Both the position numbers and the translations under genes were made by a program. This document shows positions 18,227 to 27,180 of a stretch of 64,000 nucleotides of DNA, in pieces. The notes beneath the pieces were generated by a model that was not told where the DNA came from, ran no database searches, and saw only the letters and a list, made by a program, of their open reading frames with translations. Origin of the DNA: Clostridium felsineum DSM 794 (GTDB lineage Bacteria; Bacillota; Clostridia; Clostridiales; Clostridiaceae); NCBI RefSeq assembly GCF_002006355.2, contig NZ_CP096980.1:4216001-4280000 (forward strand), written 5' to 3'. Position 1 is the stretch's first letter. Each line of letters begins with the position of its first letter.

Positions 18227-18646
18227 ATGAGAAATGAAAATTTAGAAAGATCTATAATTAAACTTTCTAACGATATTGCTGCTATTAATATCGCTAAAAA
18301 ATACTTATCCAATGTAGATGAAATAAATCAAGTAAGAGACAGCCTAAATAACAAAAAACAATTATTATCCAACAAATTGTATGCTGAAGATCATAAATGT
18401 TACGCACAATGTTGTGAAGTTATAAATGACAAATTATCTATAGAACTTGGGAAAGAAGAACAAGCGGTCCTGCTTGAAACAATAAGGGACATATTCGGAA
18501 GACAATATTCAAATGTAAATAAAAAAAGTGGCGGTCTTAATGCTTGGTTAAAAGAACTTAACCTCGAATATAATTGGATTGCTGATGAAGAAACTGGGTG
18601 GGACAAATTAATTATAACTGGATTCGGATTATACAAACAAAACTAG
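18227..18646 (+). CDS. Protein of unknown function, 139 residues
   Basis: I do not recognise this protein. The first 60 residues are predicted helical and charged (coiled-coil-like), a small Cys cluster follows (CYAQCC near residues 58-64), and the C-terminal part is mixed with a Trp-rich region (GGLNAWLKELNLEYNWIADEETGW). It is soluble, without signal peptide. AAAGTGAG precedes the ATG and a strong hairpin terminator follows the stop, which supports a real gene. It lies between decayed genes and a probably acquired ABC operon. Confidence 0.6.
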   Translation: MRNENLERSIIKLSNDIAAINIAKKYLSNVDEINQVRDSLNNKKQLLSNKLYAEDHKCYAQCCEVINDKLSIELGKEEQAVLLETIRDIFGRQYSNVNKKSGGLNAWLKELNLEYNWIADEETGWDKLIITGFGLYKQN

Positions 18647-18656
18647 ATTTAATTTT

Positions 18657-18698
18657 AATTAAGTAGACTGTTTAAAAACTCAAACAGTCTACTTAATT
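18657..18698. terminator. Bidirectional hairpin terminator
   Basis: A perfect 17-bp inverted repeat (18657-18673 and 18682-18698) around an 8-base loop, AT-rich at its base, sits between the plus-strand unknown gene and the convergent permease gene. Confidence 0.8.
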
Positions 18699-18756
18699 GT
18701 AAATATATAAAGTATAAATCCAAATCACACAAATATTTTTTTGATATGACTTTGAA

Positions 18757-21336
18757 TCAAGTCATATCATCACGAAGTCCGTCAATAATATTTTCTTTTT
18801 TTATTTTGCTAATAGCATACAGCATTGTAATGAATACTATAAGGAACACGCTGAACACACTAATTGCCATACTTTGCCACGGAAACATAAAACTTATATC
18901 CGCTCCACCCTTAGTCATACCTTTATGAATTAACCAAGAAAGGATTCCTGCTATTGGAAGCCCAAAGATTAGTGCCTTCATGCCATAAAAAGCACACTCG
19001 AAATTCATCATCCTTTTGAAGTCACGATCAGACATTCCCACAGAACGCAGCATAGCAAGCTCACGTTTGCGCAACTTGATATTGGTAGAAATTGTGTTAA
19101 ACACATTTGCAGTGGCAATCAGTGAAATCATAATAATAAAAACATATGTGAACACATCAACAACAAATACAGTATTACGATTTTGTTCAAGTATTTTACC
19201 CAAATTATAAATGGTATAGGCAGATGTAATTCTTTCACCCTTAATCATCCCTTCCATTTCAGCCACCGATTTTGATGGTGTCTTTGACTTAAAGGTCAAT
19301 CCCATATTGGCATGGACACCAGGAGCTTCAAACTTTTCTTTTAGGCTATAAGGGGCAACCACCACAAAAACGTATGGCCTCACATCATAAGGGTTCTTTG
19401 GCAGCTGATCAATAGGATATGAATCCACAAACGTAATATTTACATTTTGGCTCTGTTCCATCTTAGGCCTATCATTTATTTGAGGAGCAATTGTAAAATT
19501 CATAGAGCGACTTGAAAATATATCCATCAATTTGATATTCTTGTCTTTAGTTTTATTTGCCTTTTTTGCTTTAGCAACAGCAATCATTTTTGCGTTGTTC
19601 CCTGTATATTCCTTTACAGGTAAGCCCAAGCTTTTAATAAAATTCAGATATTCGTTATCTTTAATAAATTGGATGTCCATTGGCATATTAACTGTTTGGT
19701 TAGGCAAATTGTAACTTGAGTATTTTCGATAGTTATCTGAAAAATTGTTTGAATTAAATACACATGAATAAGTCATAATGGCTTGGTATGAACTTCCATA
19801 AACTCCATTTGCAGTTTTCAGTTTGTCGTAAAGCCTAAACATTTTGGTTTTATCCATATCCTGTGTGAAAAAACAGATATCATAGTCACTATTCACTACT
19901 GACTGTTCTGTAAATCTTTTCAAATCATTTCCAAAAGCACTTGCAGATACAAATAGCACTACGCTTAAAGAAAGAGATAACACAATGCTGCGATAACGTC
20001 TCTTGTTTCTTTTAAAATTCTTTAACGCAAGAGTTCCCTCCAGGCCATAAATACGCTGTGAGAGTTTTGACGTTTTCACAACTTTAGATTCAATTTTAAC
20101 CTCATTAGTCTGGCGGATACTCTCCATAACAGGAGTACTTGCAGCCTTTCGAGCCGGTATATATGCAGAAATAAGAATTGTAACTATACTAACTACCGCC
20201 GCAACGACAATAGCTGGGAAAGATACTGTCAAGGTTAAAGGTACGCCGCTGTACATAATGTTTCCAAATTTCTCGGCTACAACAGAAATAACAAGCCTTA
20301 TACTGCCTATACCAACAATAACACCAATAGGTATACCTACTGCACCAATGCAAAGTCCTTCAAATAACACCGAATTTCGCAGTTGCTTTGCTGTGGCTCC
20401 TACGGACGAAAGAATGCCGAACTGTCTTGTTCGTTCGTTTAAGGATATATTGAAAGAATTATAAATGAGAAAAACCGAACTTATCATTATTAATACAACT
20501 AAAATTCCACCAACAGAATACAAAAATGCATTGAACTGATTATCACTGGAAATACCCATAAAACGTAATACATTATCGTTAAACTCATAGCTATGAGTTC
20601 CTGCTACGCTTCTTGCATAAGTATAAACTGAGTACGGCTTTTTAAGCGTAACAAATGTGCTAAAACTATCTACTTTGTCCGCTGAATCTGCTTTTGTTAT
20701 CAACGTATATCCCGGTGCAGAAACTTCCTCAAAACTTGGTCTTTCACAGATACCAACAACTCTGTAGGTTTTCTGTACTTTAGGTGCAAGAGTTTCTTTT
20801 TCCTTGCCACCAGAAATATAGGCATCATGTTGATTAAGATTTTTATTTGCCTCCATGCGGTTTCCCACAGCAAGTGAAAGCGTATCACCCACTGCTAATT
20901 TAACGCCACCGTTTGAATCCACATGTGCTGGTACAAGAATCTCACTATTATTTTGTGGTAATCTGCCTGAAACCAAATTTATAGACAAGTTATCAAAGGC
21001 TTTCTTATTAAACCCTGTTATAAAAAGATATGGCTTATTAGGATTTTTTCCACCCTTAAGTTTTGCATAACCGATATTTTCAAATGTTACGGTGTTTTTA
21101 GCTTCTTTGTCAAGAGCTCGTTCCTTTACGAAGGAAGAATCAACATTCAAAAATCCAACGTGCCAACCTCCATATTTCTGTATTGAACCTTTTATCATGT
21201 AGTTTTGCAAAGAAACGGCAAAGGTAGCCACTGCCGTGATCATAGCGGCAGATAATACAACTCCTATAATAGTTACAATGGTTCGCGTACGGCTTTTTTT
21301 CATACTTTGCAGGGTGACTTTGTTAAAAATATTCAT
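18757..21336 (-). CDS. ABC transporter permease, FtsX/MacB type
   Basis: An 859-residue permease with an N-terminal helix, a large extracellular domain, three helices near residues 270-400 with an FtsX domain (LNERTRQFGILSSVGATAKQLRNSV), a second N-terminal-like helix around 450, another large extracellular domain, and a second FtsX domain with three helices at the end (LRKRELAMLRSVGMSDRDFKR). This duplicated layout is that of lipoprotein or antimicrobial-peptide transport permeases acting with a separate ATPase. The start overlaps the ATPase stop by 4 bases. Base composition is clearly richer in G and C than the flanking genes. Confidence 0.9.
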   Translation of the reverse strand: MNIFNKVTLQSMKKSRTRTIVTIIGVVLSAAMITAVATFAVSLQNYMIKGSIQKYGGWHVGFLNVDSSFVKERALDKEAKNTVTFENIGYAKLKGGKNPNKPYLFITGFNKKAFDNLSINLVSGRLPQNNSEILVPAHVDSNGGVKLAVGDTLSLAVGNRMEANKNLNQHDAYISGGKEKETLAPKVQKTYRVVGICERPSFEEVSAPGYTLITKADSADKVDSFSTFVTLKKPYSVYTYARSVAGTHSYEFNDNVLRFMGISSDNQFNAFLYSVGGILVVLIMISSVFLIYNSFNISLNERTRQFGILSSVGATAKQLRNSVLFEGLCIGAVGIPIGVIVGIGSIRLVISVVAEKFGNIMYSGVPLTLTVSFPAIVVAAVVSIVTILISAYIPARKAASTPVMESIRQTNEVKIESKVVKTSKLSQRIYGLEGTLALKNFKRNKRRYRSIVLSLSLSVVLFVSASAFGNDLKRFTEQSVVNSDYDICFFTQDMDKTKMFRLYDKLKTANGVYGSSYQAIMTYSCVFNSNNFSDNYRKYSSYNLPNQTVNMPMDIQFIKDNEYLNFIKSLGLPVKEYTGNNAKMIAVAKAKKANKTKDKNIKLMDIFSSRSMNFTIAPQINDRPKMEQSQNVNITFVDSYPIDQLPKNPYDVRPYVFVVVAPYSLKEKFEAPGVHANMGLTFKSKTPSKSVAEMEGMIKGERITSAYTIYNLGKILEQNRNTVFVVDVFTYVFIIMISLIATANVFNTISTNIKLRKRELAMLRSVGMSDRDFKRMMNFECAFYGMKALIFGLPIAGILSWLIHKGMTKGGADISFMFPWQSMAISVFSVFLIVFITMLYAISKIKKENIIDGLRDDMT

Positions 21337-22016
21337 GGTCTCACCCTCTCGTCTCTCACTACTTTGCCGTCGGATATGCCTATAATACGGTCTGCTTGCA
21401 ATGCAATATTTTCATCATGAGTGACCACAATAAGGGTCTGCTGATATTTTTTATGACTTAATTTCAGTAGTTTTATAATTTCATGTCCATTTCGACTGTC
21501 CAAGCTACCTGTTGGTTCGTCGGCAAGCATTACTGCTGGTGCATTCATCAAAGCACGTCCTATGGAAACACGCTGTTGCTGACCTCCCGAAAGCTGATTG
21601 GGTAAATGGTTTTTTCGATCTTTTAACCCAAGCAAATCCAACAAGTCATTTAGCCTCTCTTCATTAACCTTACGTTTATCCATAAGTATAGGCAAGGTGA
21701 TGTTTTCCACCACATTCAAAGTGGGAATAAGGTTGTGAAACTGGTAAATTAGTCCAACCTGTCGTCTGCGAAAAATAGCGAGTTTCTCATTACTTTGACC
21801 ATATACATCCTGCCCTTCCAAATACACCTTACCACTCGTTGGCACGTCCACACCGGCCATTATGTGAAGTAATGTGGATTTACCTGAGCCAGAGGAACCG
21901 ATAATTGCAGTAAATTCTCCTTTTTCTATTGTAAGAGAAACATGGTCAAGAGCAGTAACCTTATTTTCACCTCTACCGTAAACCTTGCATAAATCTTCTA
22001 TTTTTAAAAACTCCAT
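21333..22016 (-). CDS. ABC transporter ATPase, MacB/LolD/SalX type
   Basis: A 227-residue ATPase: Walker A GSSGSGKST, Q-loop YQFHNLIPTLNV, signature LSGGQQQRVSIGRAL, Walker B VMLADEPTGSLD, and the switch His in VVTHDENIA. This is the MacB/BceA-like family that pairs with FtsX-type permeases such as the next gene. GGAGG lies upstream of its ATG. About 80 bp separate it from the kinase gene before it. It probably drives release or removal of an antimicrobial or lipoprotein (inference). Confidence 0.92.
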   Translation of the reverse strand: MEFLKIEDLCKVYGRGENKVTALDHVSLTIEKGEFTAIIGSSGSGKSTLLHIMAGVDVPTSGKVYLEGQDVYGQSNEKLAIFRRRQVGLIYQFHNLIPTLNVVENITLPILMDKRKVNEERLNDLLDLLGLKDRKNHLPNQLSGGQQQRVSIGRALMNAPAVMLADEPTGSLDSRNGHEIIKLLKLSHKKYQQTLIVVTHDENIALQADRIIGISDGKVVRDERVRP

Positions 22017-22097
22017 TATGTGAGCCTCCTTTTCATGTTTTACCCATATAATAGAACATTGAACTTACATCCCTGTGACTTTCAGGTGAGAGATTCG

Positions 22098-23087
22098 TCA
22101 CTTTGGAAAACTAATAGAAAACATAGCGCCACCCTGCGGATGATTTTTTGCAATAACTGTTCCTCCCTGGCGTGTTATAATCATTTTGCAAAGCGCCAAT
22201 CCAATACCGTATCCCGAAGCGTTTGAGTTCTTCCCACGATAAAACCTATCGAACAGGAAGGGCAACTCTTCTTTTTTGAATCCTGTTCCGCTATCGTGAA
22301 TGTGAATTTTGGTAAACAACGGGTTATCCCTACAGACAATCTCAATCTTACCCTTCTCACCTACACTTTCTATACAATTTTTCAGGATATTTTGAATTGC
22401 TTCTGAAAGCCAACCAGAATCTCCTTTAATAATCATCCCTTTTGGTGCCTCTATTTTAAGATCAATATTGTGTAGTTCCATTTGGATTAGTAATGAACGA
22501 GATGCGGTGCATATCAAGTTGTTTACATCTATCTGCTCGCTTTTGAACACCACAATACCTGCGTCTAAGCGAGATAACTTCAACAAAGAGGTAAGAAGCC
22601 AATCCATCTTTATAAATAATTCCTCCGTTTCACGCATCAATGCTTTCCTGTCATTTTCATCAGGGTTATTCTCTAACAATGACAGAATAAGATTAGCCGA
22701 TGTTAGCGGAGTTCGCAGTTGGTGGGCTATGTCTGCTAAGGAATCAGCAAGATGTTCTTTTTCTTTTTTAAGTGCATCGTTTTGCTCTCGAATACGCAGC
22801 GTCATTTTTGTTATCTCACTTTGCAGAATTGAAAGTTCACCTTCATCCAATTCTGCAATATATAAATGGTCAGCGTTATGAAGCACAAGATCGATTTGAT
22901 CTGAAATCTGTGCAATACTTTTATATCTAGCTTTTGTAAACACAAAAAACACTGTTCCAAAGGCAGTGGCAGAAGCAATGGCAAGTATTCCAGCTAATAT
23001 ACTGATTACAAATCCAAGTGTAATAGTCACCAGCGCTATTAACGAAAATAAAATAGCAAACTTCCGAATTTCTCTATTCCGAAACAT
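22098..23087 (-). CDS. Sensor histidine kinase of the MacB-type ABC module
   Basis: About 329 residues. Two membrane helices with almost no external loop (residues 8-50) precede a HAMP-like linker, a dimerisation helix with H122 (LADIAHQLRTPLTS) and a catalytic domain with DSGTGF and SGYGIGLAL. The lack of an external domain is typical of intramembrane-sensing kinases that listen to an ABC transporter. I place the start at the ATG at 23087, with GGGGG 6 bases upstream, which leaves a 14-base overlap with the regulator gene; the frame stays open to 23117. Confidence 0.87.
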   Translation of the reverse strand: MFRNREIRKFAILFSLIALVTITLGFVISILAGILAIASATAFGTVFFVFTKARYKSIAQISDQIDLVLHNADHLYIAELDEGELSILQSEITKMTLRIREQNDALKKEKEHLADSLADIAHQLRTPLTSANLILSLLENNPDENDRKALMRETEELFIKMDWLLTSLLKLSRLDAGIVVFKSEQIDVNNLICTASRSLLIQMELHNIDLKIEAPKGMIIKGDSGWLSEAIQNILKNCIESVGEKGKIEIVCRDNPLFTKIHIHDSGTGFKKEELPFLFDRFYRGKNSNASGYGIGLALCKMIITRQGGTVIAKNHPQGGAMFSISFPK

Positions 23088-23760
23088 ATCCATCCCCCAG
23101 CCTATATCCTGTTCCACGAACGGTTAGAATTATTTCTGGATTTGCAGGTTCTTTTTCTATCTTCTCTCTCAAGCGTTTAATATAAACGGTTAATGTATTG
23201 TCATTAACAAATTCGCCCGCAGCATCCCACAATTCATCAAGCAGTCTGCCCCTTGTAATAATAGTTTTGGGGTTATTAATAAACAACAGCAACAATCGAT
23301 ATTCTAGTGCTGAAAGAAAAACCTCAATGCCGTTTTTTTTCACTATACCGCTTGTTATATCTACATGAAGCCCGCATATTTCAAAAGTGGATGAGGAATT
23401 TCCTCTTTTTCGCAGTGCTGTTCTGATTCTTGCGATTAGTTCACGAGGACGGAAAGGCTTTGTGATATAGTCATCTGCACCTATGTTCAGCCCAGTAACA
23501 ACACTAGACTCATCACCAGAAGCCGTCAGAAAGATAACAGGAACCTCTTGCTTTTGTTTAATTTCTGTGCAAACTGTAAATCCATTTCCATCAGGCAAAG
23601 AAATATCTACAAGTGATAAGTCAAATTTATTTTCCTCAATACCTGCAAGAGCATCTTCCCTCGTAGACGCATGAATGACTATAAAGCCCTCCGAACGCAA
23701 CAAAAGTGTAAGGTTCTTAGCAATTGTTTTATCATCCTCAACCAAAAATATCCGTTTCAT
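23074..23760 (-). CDS. OmpR-family response regulator
   Basis: A 228-residue regulator with receiver acidic residues (LVEDD), phospho-acceptor D52 (SLVDISLPDGNG) and a C-terminal winged helix (VYIKRLREKIE..LTVRGTGYRLG). The ATG overlaps the stop of the small HTH gene before it as ATGA, and its end overlaps the kinase start, so all three are coupled. It presumably controls the ABC genes downstream. Confidence 0.92.
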   Translation of the reverse strand: MKRIFLVEDDKTIAKNLTLLLRSEGFIVIHASTREDALAGIEENKFDLSLVDISLPDGNGFTVCTEIKQKQEVPVIFLTASGDESSVVTGLNIGADDYITKPFRPRELIARIRTALRKRGNSSSTFEICGLHVDITSGIVKKNGIEVFLSALEYRLLLLFINNPKTIITRGRLLDELWDAAGEFVNDNTLTVYIKRLREKIEKEPANPEIILTVRGTGYRLGDGYVSE

Positions 23761-23951
23761 TCCCTTTCACCATCCCTTACCTTACTACTCTTATATCGTC
23801 CATCAGCCGGTTTTTTAGCATTATTAGGAACAAGCCATGTATTTCCCATTTTTTTAGCTCCATTAATTCGACCAGCAGAGCAATAATAAACAACCATTCT
23901 GTCTGTGATTGCCCAATTTTTCGCTGCTTCTTTCGTAGTTATGTAATCCAC
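23757..23951 (-). CDS. Small helix-turn-helix (excisionase/MerR-like) protein
   Basis: A 64-residue DNA-binding protein: DYITTKEAAKNWAITDRMVVYYCSAG forms a MerR/excisionase-like helix-turn-helix, followed by the usual wing GNTWLVPNNAKKPADGR. I choose a GTG start at 23951, since GGAGGTG lies 5-8 bases upstream; an ATG at 23966 would itself contain that binding site. First gene of the operon, overlapping the response-regulator start. Small proteins of this type are common beside acquired gene sets; whether it regulates this operon is not shown. Confidence 0.75.
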   Translation of the reverse strand: MDYITTKEAAKNWAITDRMVVYYCSAGRINGAKKMGNTWLVPNNAKKPADGRYKSSKVRDGERE

Positions 23952-24129
23952 ACAAAACACCTCCATAATTTCATTATATTTCTTATTACGGAAATATACA
24001 AACTGCGGTATGAAAATATAGAATATAGCTTTAATTTATATGCAAGTACTTACATATAATTAATTAAATAGCTTGTACGTAACTAAAAAATAAAAATTAT
24101 AAATAATATTATAGGAGAGGTAATCTAAT

Positions 24130-24264
24130 ATGAAAAAGAAGAAAAAAACTCTATTAGATATTATTGAATTTTTATCGAATATAATTTCAATAATAGTTAC
24201 CTTAGCATTAATTATCTTAATATTAATCATTTTAATATTAATTTATATTAATTTTCATAAATAG
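24130..24264 (+). CDS. Small single-span membrane peptide
   Basis: A 44-residue frame: a lysine-rich start (M followed by five Lys), a short amphipathic stretch LLDIIEFLSNIISIIV, and a long run of Leu/Ile ending in YINFHK, so one membrane helix. AGGAGAGG is well placed before the ATG, and a hairpin terminator with a T run follows 8 bp after the stop. These signals support a real small gene, perhaps a toxin-like or regulatory peptide. No homologue is recognised and function is unknown. Confidence 0.6.
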   Translation: MKKKKKTLLDIIEFLSNIISIIVTLALIILILIILILIYINFHK

Positions 24265-24272
24265 TTTTTTAG

Positions 24273-24295
24273 GGGCAGACTTATCTGCTCTTTTT
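24273..24295 (+). terminator. Terminator of the small membrane peptide gene
   Basis: GGGCAGA (24273-24279) pairs with TCTGCTC (24284-24290) around a CTTA loop, followed by TTTTT. Confidence 0.8.
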
Positions 24296-24445
24296 ATTTC
24301 TTTACTTAATTAATATAGTCAATTCCATTTATTATTTAAAAATTAAGCCACATATGAATATCAGCCTTTACCCATATTTTCACCTTATATTCAATTTTGA
24401 ATCTTTATAAAACTATTATTTTTAACACTAGAAGAACCATATAAA

Positions 24446-25009
24446 TTATTTTGATAACTTTGACATAACACCATTTTCCATAAGTTCATGAATCAAAGTA
24501 ATCAAATCCTCTGCTGGCAATACTTTATCCTGTCTAAACCAATAACTCATAATACCAATCATTGCTGAAAGCACATACTCCAAAATAAAATCAAATTCAA
24601 TGGGATTTAAATCATGTTTTTCAGAGAACGCTTTTTTTAGTATAGGTTTTGTTGAATTTTTAAGTTTACTTACAAAGGCTGGATCACCATTATCACCAAG
24701 CAAAACAGAATAATATTTACTATTCTTTTCATATAACTTCATAAACATATCTATTGGCATACCAATATCATCTTCAGCTATAGTAATTGGAGGTAATTCA
24801 TCCAATGAAGGTATTAAGGATTTTTCTATTTTATCAATGACATCATAGACATCTGTAAAATATTCATAAAAAGTTCCCCTGTTATAACCTGCTTTTTGAG
24901 TAATTTCCCTTATAGTTATTTTCTCTATTCTTTTTTCACAGTACAGATCCCAAAAGGCATCAATTAGGTTTTGCTTAGTCTGTGCAGTTACCTTTGGCTT
25001 TTTATTCAT
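24446..25009 (-). CDS. TetR-family transcriptional regulator
   Basis: A 187-residue repressor of the TetR family. Residues 8-55 carry the helix-turn-helix (ITIREITQKAGYNRGTFYEYFTDVYDVID); the remainder is the helical ligand-binding domain. The start at 25009 is fixed by AGGAG 8 bases upstream; the frame extends to 25096 only through the operator region. Divergent from a glycosyltransferase gene with TGTCGG repeats between them, so it probably represses that gene and itself until a toxic ligand appears. Confidence 0.88.
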   Translation of the reverse strand: MNKKPKVTAQTKQNLIDAFWDLYCEKRIEKITIREITQKAGYNRGTFYEYFTDVYDVIDKIEKSLIPSLDELPPITIAEDDIGMPIDMFMKLYEKNSKYYSVLLGDNGDPAFVSKLKNSTKPILKKAFSEKHDLNPIEFDFILEYVLSAMIGIMSYWFRQDKVLPAEDLITLIHELMENGVMSKLSK

Positions 25010-25027
25010 TTTTTCATCTCCTAAAAT

Positions 25028-25104
25028 CCGACACATACTATTATATTGTCGGTTGATGATTAGTATTAACATGCGTATACTGTAATCATACAACAAGTTG
25101 TCGG
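25028..25104. promoter_or_regulatory. Divergent control region with TGTCGG operator repeats and promoter
   Basis: CCGACA at 25028-25033 and TGTCGG at 25047-25052 form an inverted pair, and a third TGTCGG lies at 25099-25104. Between them is a plus-strand promoter: TTGATG (25053-25058), a 17-bp spacer and TATACT (25076-25081). A TetR dimer bound here would block transcription of the glycosyltransferase and probably of its own gene. Confidence 0.6.
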
Positions 25105-25128
25105 AGTTAACAAGAGGAGGGTTTAAAT

Positions 25129-26376
25129 ATGATTACAATTCTTTGTTCTGGTTCACGTGGTGATTTTCAACCATATATTGCACTTGCACAGCAGCTTAAA
25201 AAACTAGGGAAGAATGTTCGTATAACAGCAAGTAAAAGCTTCGAAAAATTTATTAAAAGCTATGGAATTGATGTTTACCCTATATCTGCAGATATTGAAA
25301 CTCTAAAGGTTGACCCTAAGCTATTAACGGATGCTGGCTCATCTGATAATCCTTTAAAGATGCTTTTAACCTTTAATAAAATGAAAGAATACGGAATTTA
25401 TATGGTGAATGACTTCTACTCTGCCTGTGAGGGAAGCGAACTAATTATATATCATCCTGGCTGTACCATTGGATATTTTGCAACACAAAAATTTGGTATT
25501 CCTTCTGTTTTAGCTTCTCCTTTCCCAATGCACAAAACAAAAGAATATTTATCTATGGTAATGTACGGAAAATCCCCTTCCAATGCACTGACGAAAAAAT
25601 TAAGTTATACTATGATTCAAGGTATGCTTTGGATGGCTTCTAAAAGTTCTGTTAAAGGTTATTGGAAAAAGAATTTTGGTGACAAACCTAACAATTTTTG
25701 CTCTCCCTTTGAAAGACATACAGATAAAAAACACCCTGCCATTGTATCTTGCAGCAACTTTGTTTTTAAAAGACCAGAGGATTGGAACGAAAACATTCAT
25801 CAATATGGTTATTGGTTTGTTGAAGAACCTTACGAGTATACTCCGGATGATGAGCTTGAAGCTTTCTTAAATGCAGGTGATAAACCCATTTATATAGGCT
25901 TTGGAAGTATGACTTCTATAGGAAAACATGAGGGACTGGCAGAAATAGCTGTTGAAGCTATAGTCAAAAGTGGTAAACGAGGTATTATTTGCGGCATGGG
26001 AAAACCAAAAAATCTGCCTAAAAACATCATAGCAATTAATAATATTCCTCATTCATGGTTATTCGAAAGGGTTTCTGCTGTATGCCATCATGGAGGGGCT
26101 GGCACAACAGCGGCTGGCTTTAAAGCAGGAATTCCAAGTATAATTGTACCTTTTTCTAATGATCAATTCGCATGGGCACACAGAAGTTATGATTTAGGTG
26201 TAGGTTCAAAGCCTATATATAAAAAAGATTTATCTTCTGATAAACTTGCTGATGCAATGAAATTTGCTTTAACTAATGAAATCGCAGCTAACGCTAAAAA
26301 ATTAGGCGAAAAAATAAAAACTGAAAATGGAGCTACAAAATGTGCAAAAATCATTGTAAGTTGCCTTGAGAAGTAA
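25129..26376 (+). CDS. GT1-family UDP-sugar glycosyltransferase (MGT-like)
   Basis: A 415-residue two-domain GT-B enzyme. The N-terminal GSRGDFQPYIALAQQLKKLG opens the acceptor domain and the C-terminal donor-binding signature is HHGGAGTTAAGFKAGIPSIIVPFSNDQ. This group includes macrolide, sterol and flavonoid glucosyltransferases. AAGAGGAGGG precedes the ATG. The divergent TetR gene and operator repeats suggest an inducible detoxification enzyme that glycosylates a foreign hydrophobic compound, though lipid or pigment glycosylation is an alternative. Confidence 0.9.
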   Translation: MITILCSGSRGDFQPYIALAQQLKKLGKNVRITASKSFEKFIKSYGIDVYPISADIETLKVDPKLLTDAGSSDNPLKMLLTFNKMKEYGIYMVNDFYSACEGSELIIYHPGCTIGYFATQKFGIPSVLASPFPMHKTKEYLSMVMYGKSPSNALTKKLSYTMIQGMLWMASKSSVKGYWKKNFGDKPNNFCSPFERHTDKKHPAIVSCSNFVFKRPEDWNENIHQYGYWFVEEPYEYTPDDELEAFLNAGDKPIYIGFGSMTSIGKHEGLAEIAVEAIVKSGKRGIICGMGKPKNLPKNIIAINNIPHSWLFERVSAVCHHGGAGTTAAGFKAGIPSIIVPFSNDQFAWAHRSYDLGVGSKPIYKKDLSSDKLADAMKFALTNEIAANAKKLGEKIKTENGATKCAKIIVSCLEK

Positions 26377-26485
26377 TAATATCAAGTGTTGAGCTTATAG
26401 TGAATTTTTGAACAAGAGTACACACTGTTAAAACCAATAATAGCTATAGGAAAATCACTATCTTCAAATACTTGCCTTATATATA

Positions 26486-26521
26486 CCCTATATAATAGAT
26501 TGTTGTGTCTATTATATAGGG
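26486..26521 (+). terminator. Terminator of the glycosyltransferase gene
   Basis: A perfect 14-bp inverted repeat (26486-26499 and 26508-26521) with an 8-base loop; a T-rich stretch follows. The remaining 26377-26673 shows no gene. Confidence 0.7.
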
Positions 26522-26673
26522 CTTTAATTATTTTATAACCTCAACAATATTTATAATATTCTCTTCACACCTCCCCCCATAATAAACTTCTACTTTTAAA
26601 AAGATACGCAGGTACACTATTCTTTTTTTATCATATAATACTTAATTGAAAAGTAACATAAAGGAGAAAAAAA

Positions 26674-27129
26674 ATGAATAAGTTTAACCCTGATAAGCTT
26701 TCAGTTGAATTTAGAAAAGGTGTTACTAAAACAGAACCTATTATTCCTAGACGATATACTCTTACTCATTCTGATGTAACTGCTGAACTTTTTTTAACCA
26801 TTGGATTAAGCTATGCTTATGATAAGATTGATAATTATATGAGAGATGAAGTAGTAGGAAAGTGGATAAATAAAGAAGGTTCTTATATTTATTGTGTGCA
26901 TTTATATGTAGATGATCCAAATAGCTATAATTTTCCTACCATGAGAAATTTAATTTTTAGGCGAGAACTACCTCTTGCCTTAGAAGCAATTAGCTATGGT
27001 GATAGAGAGTTTTTTAAAGCACATCCTCAATTAAATAATGTTCCGATAATAGTTTTCTTTATGTCTGTATATCCTGAATTTAATAAAGTTGAAAACTGGG
27101 GCACCTTTGAGAATTATAAATATATTTGA
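26674..27129 (+). CDS. Staygreen (SGR) family protein
   Basis: A 151-residue protein resembling the bacterial staygreen family as I remember it: the opening FNPDKLSVEFR, PRRYTLTHSDVTAELFLTIG, FRRELPLALEAISYGD and NNVPIIVFF are in the expected order and the length fits the core domain without a plant transit peptide. Plant SGR removes Mg from chlorophyll a, and some bacterial homologues are reported to do so in vitro. No photosynthesis gene occurs here, so the natural substrate is unknown. AAAGGAG precedes the ATG and a terminator follows. Confidence 0.75.
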   Translation: MNKFNPDKLSVEFRKGVTKTEPIIPRRYTLTHSDVTAELFLTIGLSYAYDKIDNYMRDEVVGKWINKEGSYIYCVHLYVDDPNSYNFPTMRNLIFRRELPLALEAISYGDREFFKAHPQLNNVPIIVFFMSVYPEFNKVENWGTFENYKYI

Positions 27130-27156
27130 TAAATTATAATCTTTTTAATAAAAAAG

Positions 27157-27180
27157 CCACTAAAATTTCAATTTTAGTGG
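27157..27180 (+). terminator. Terminator of the staygreen-family gene
   Basis: A perfect 11-bp stem (27157-27167 and 27170-27180) with a very tight loop, preceded by A6 and followed by TTATATTATT; it could also work in the other direction. Confidence 0.75.
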
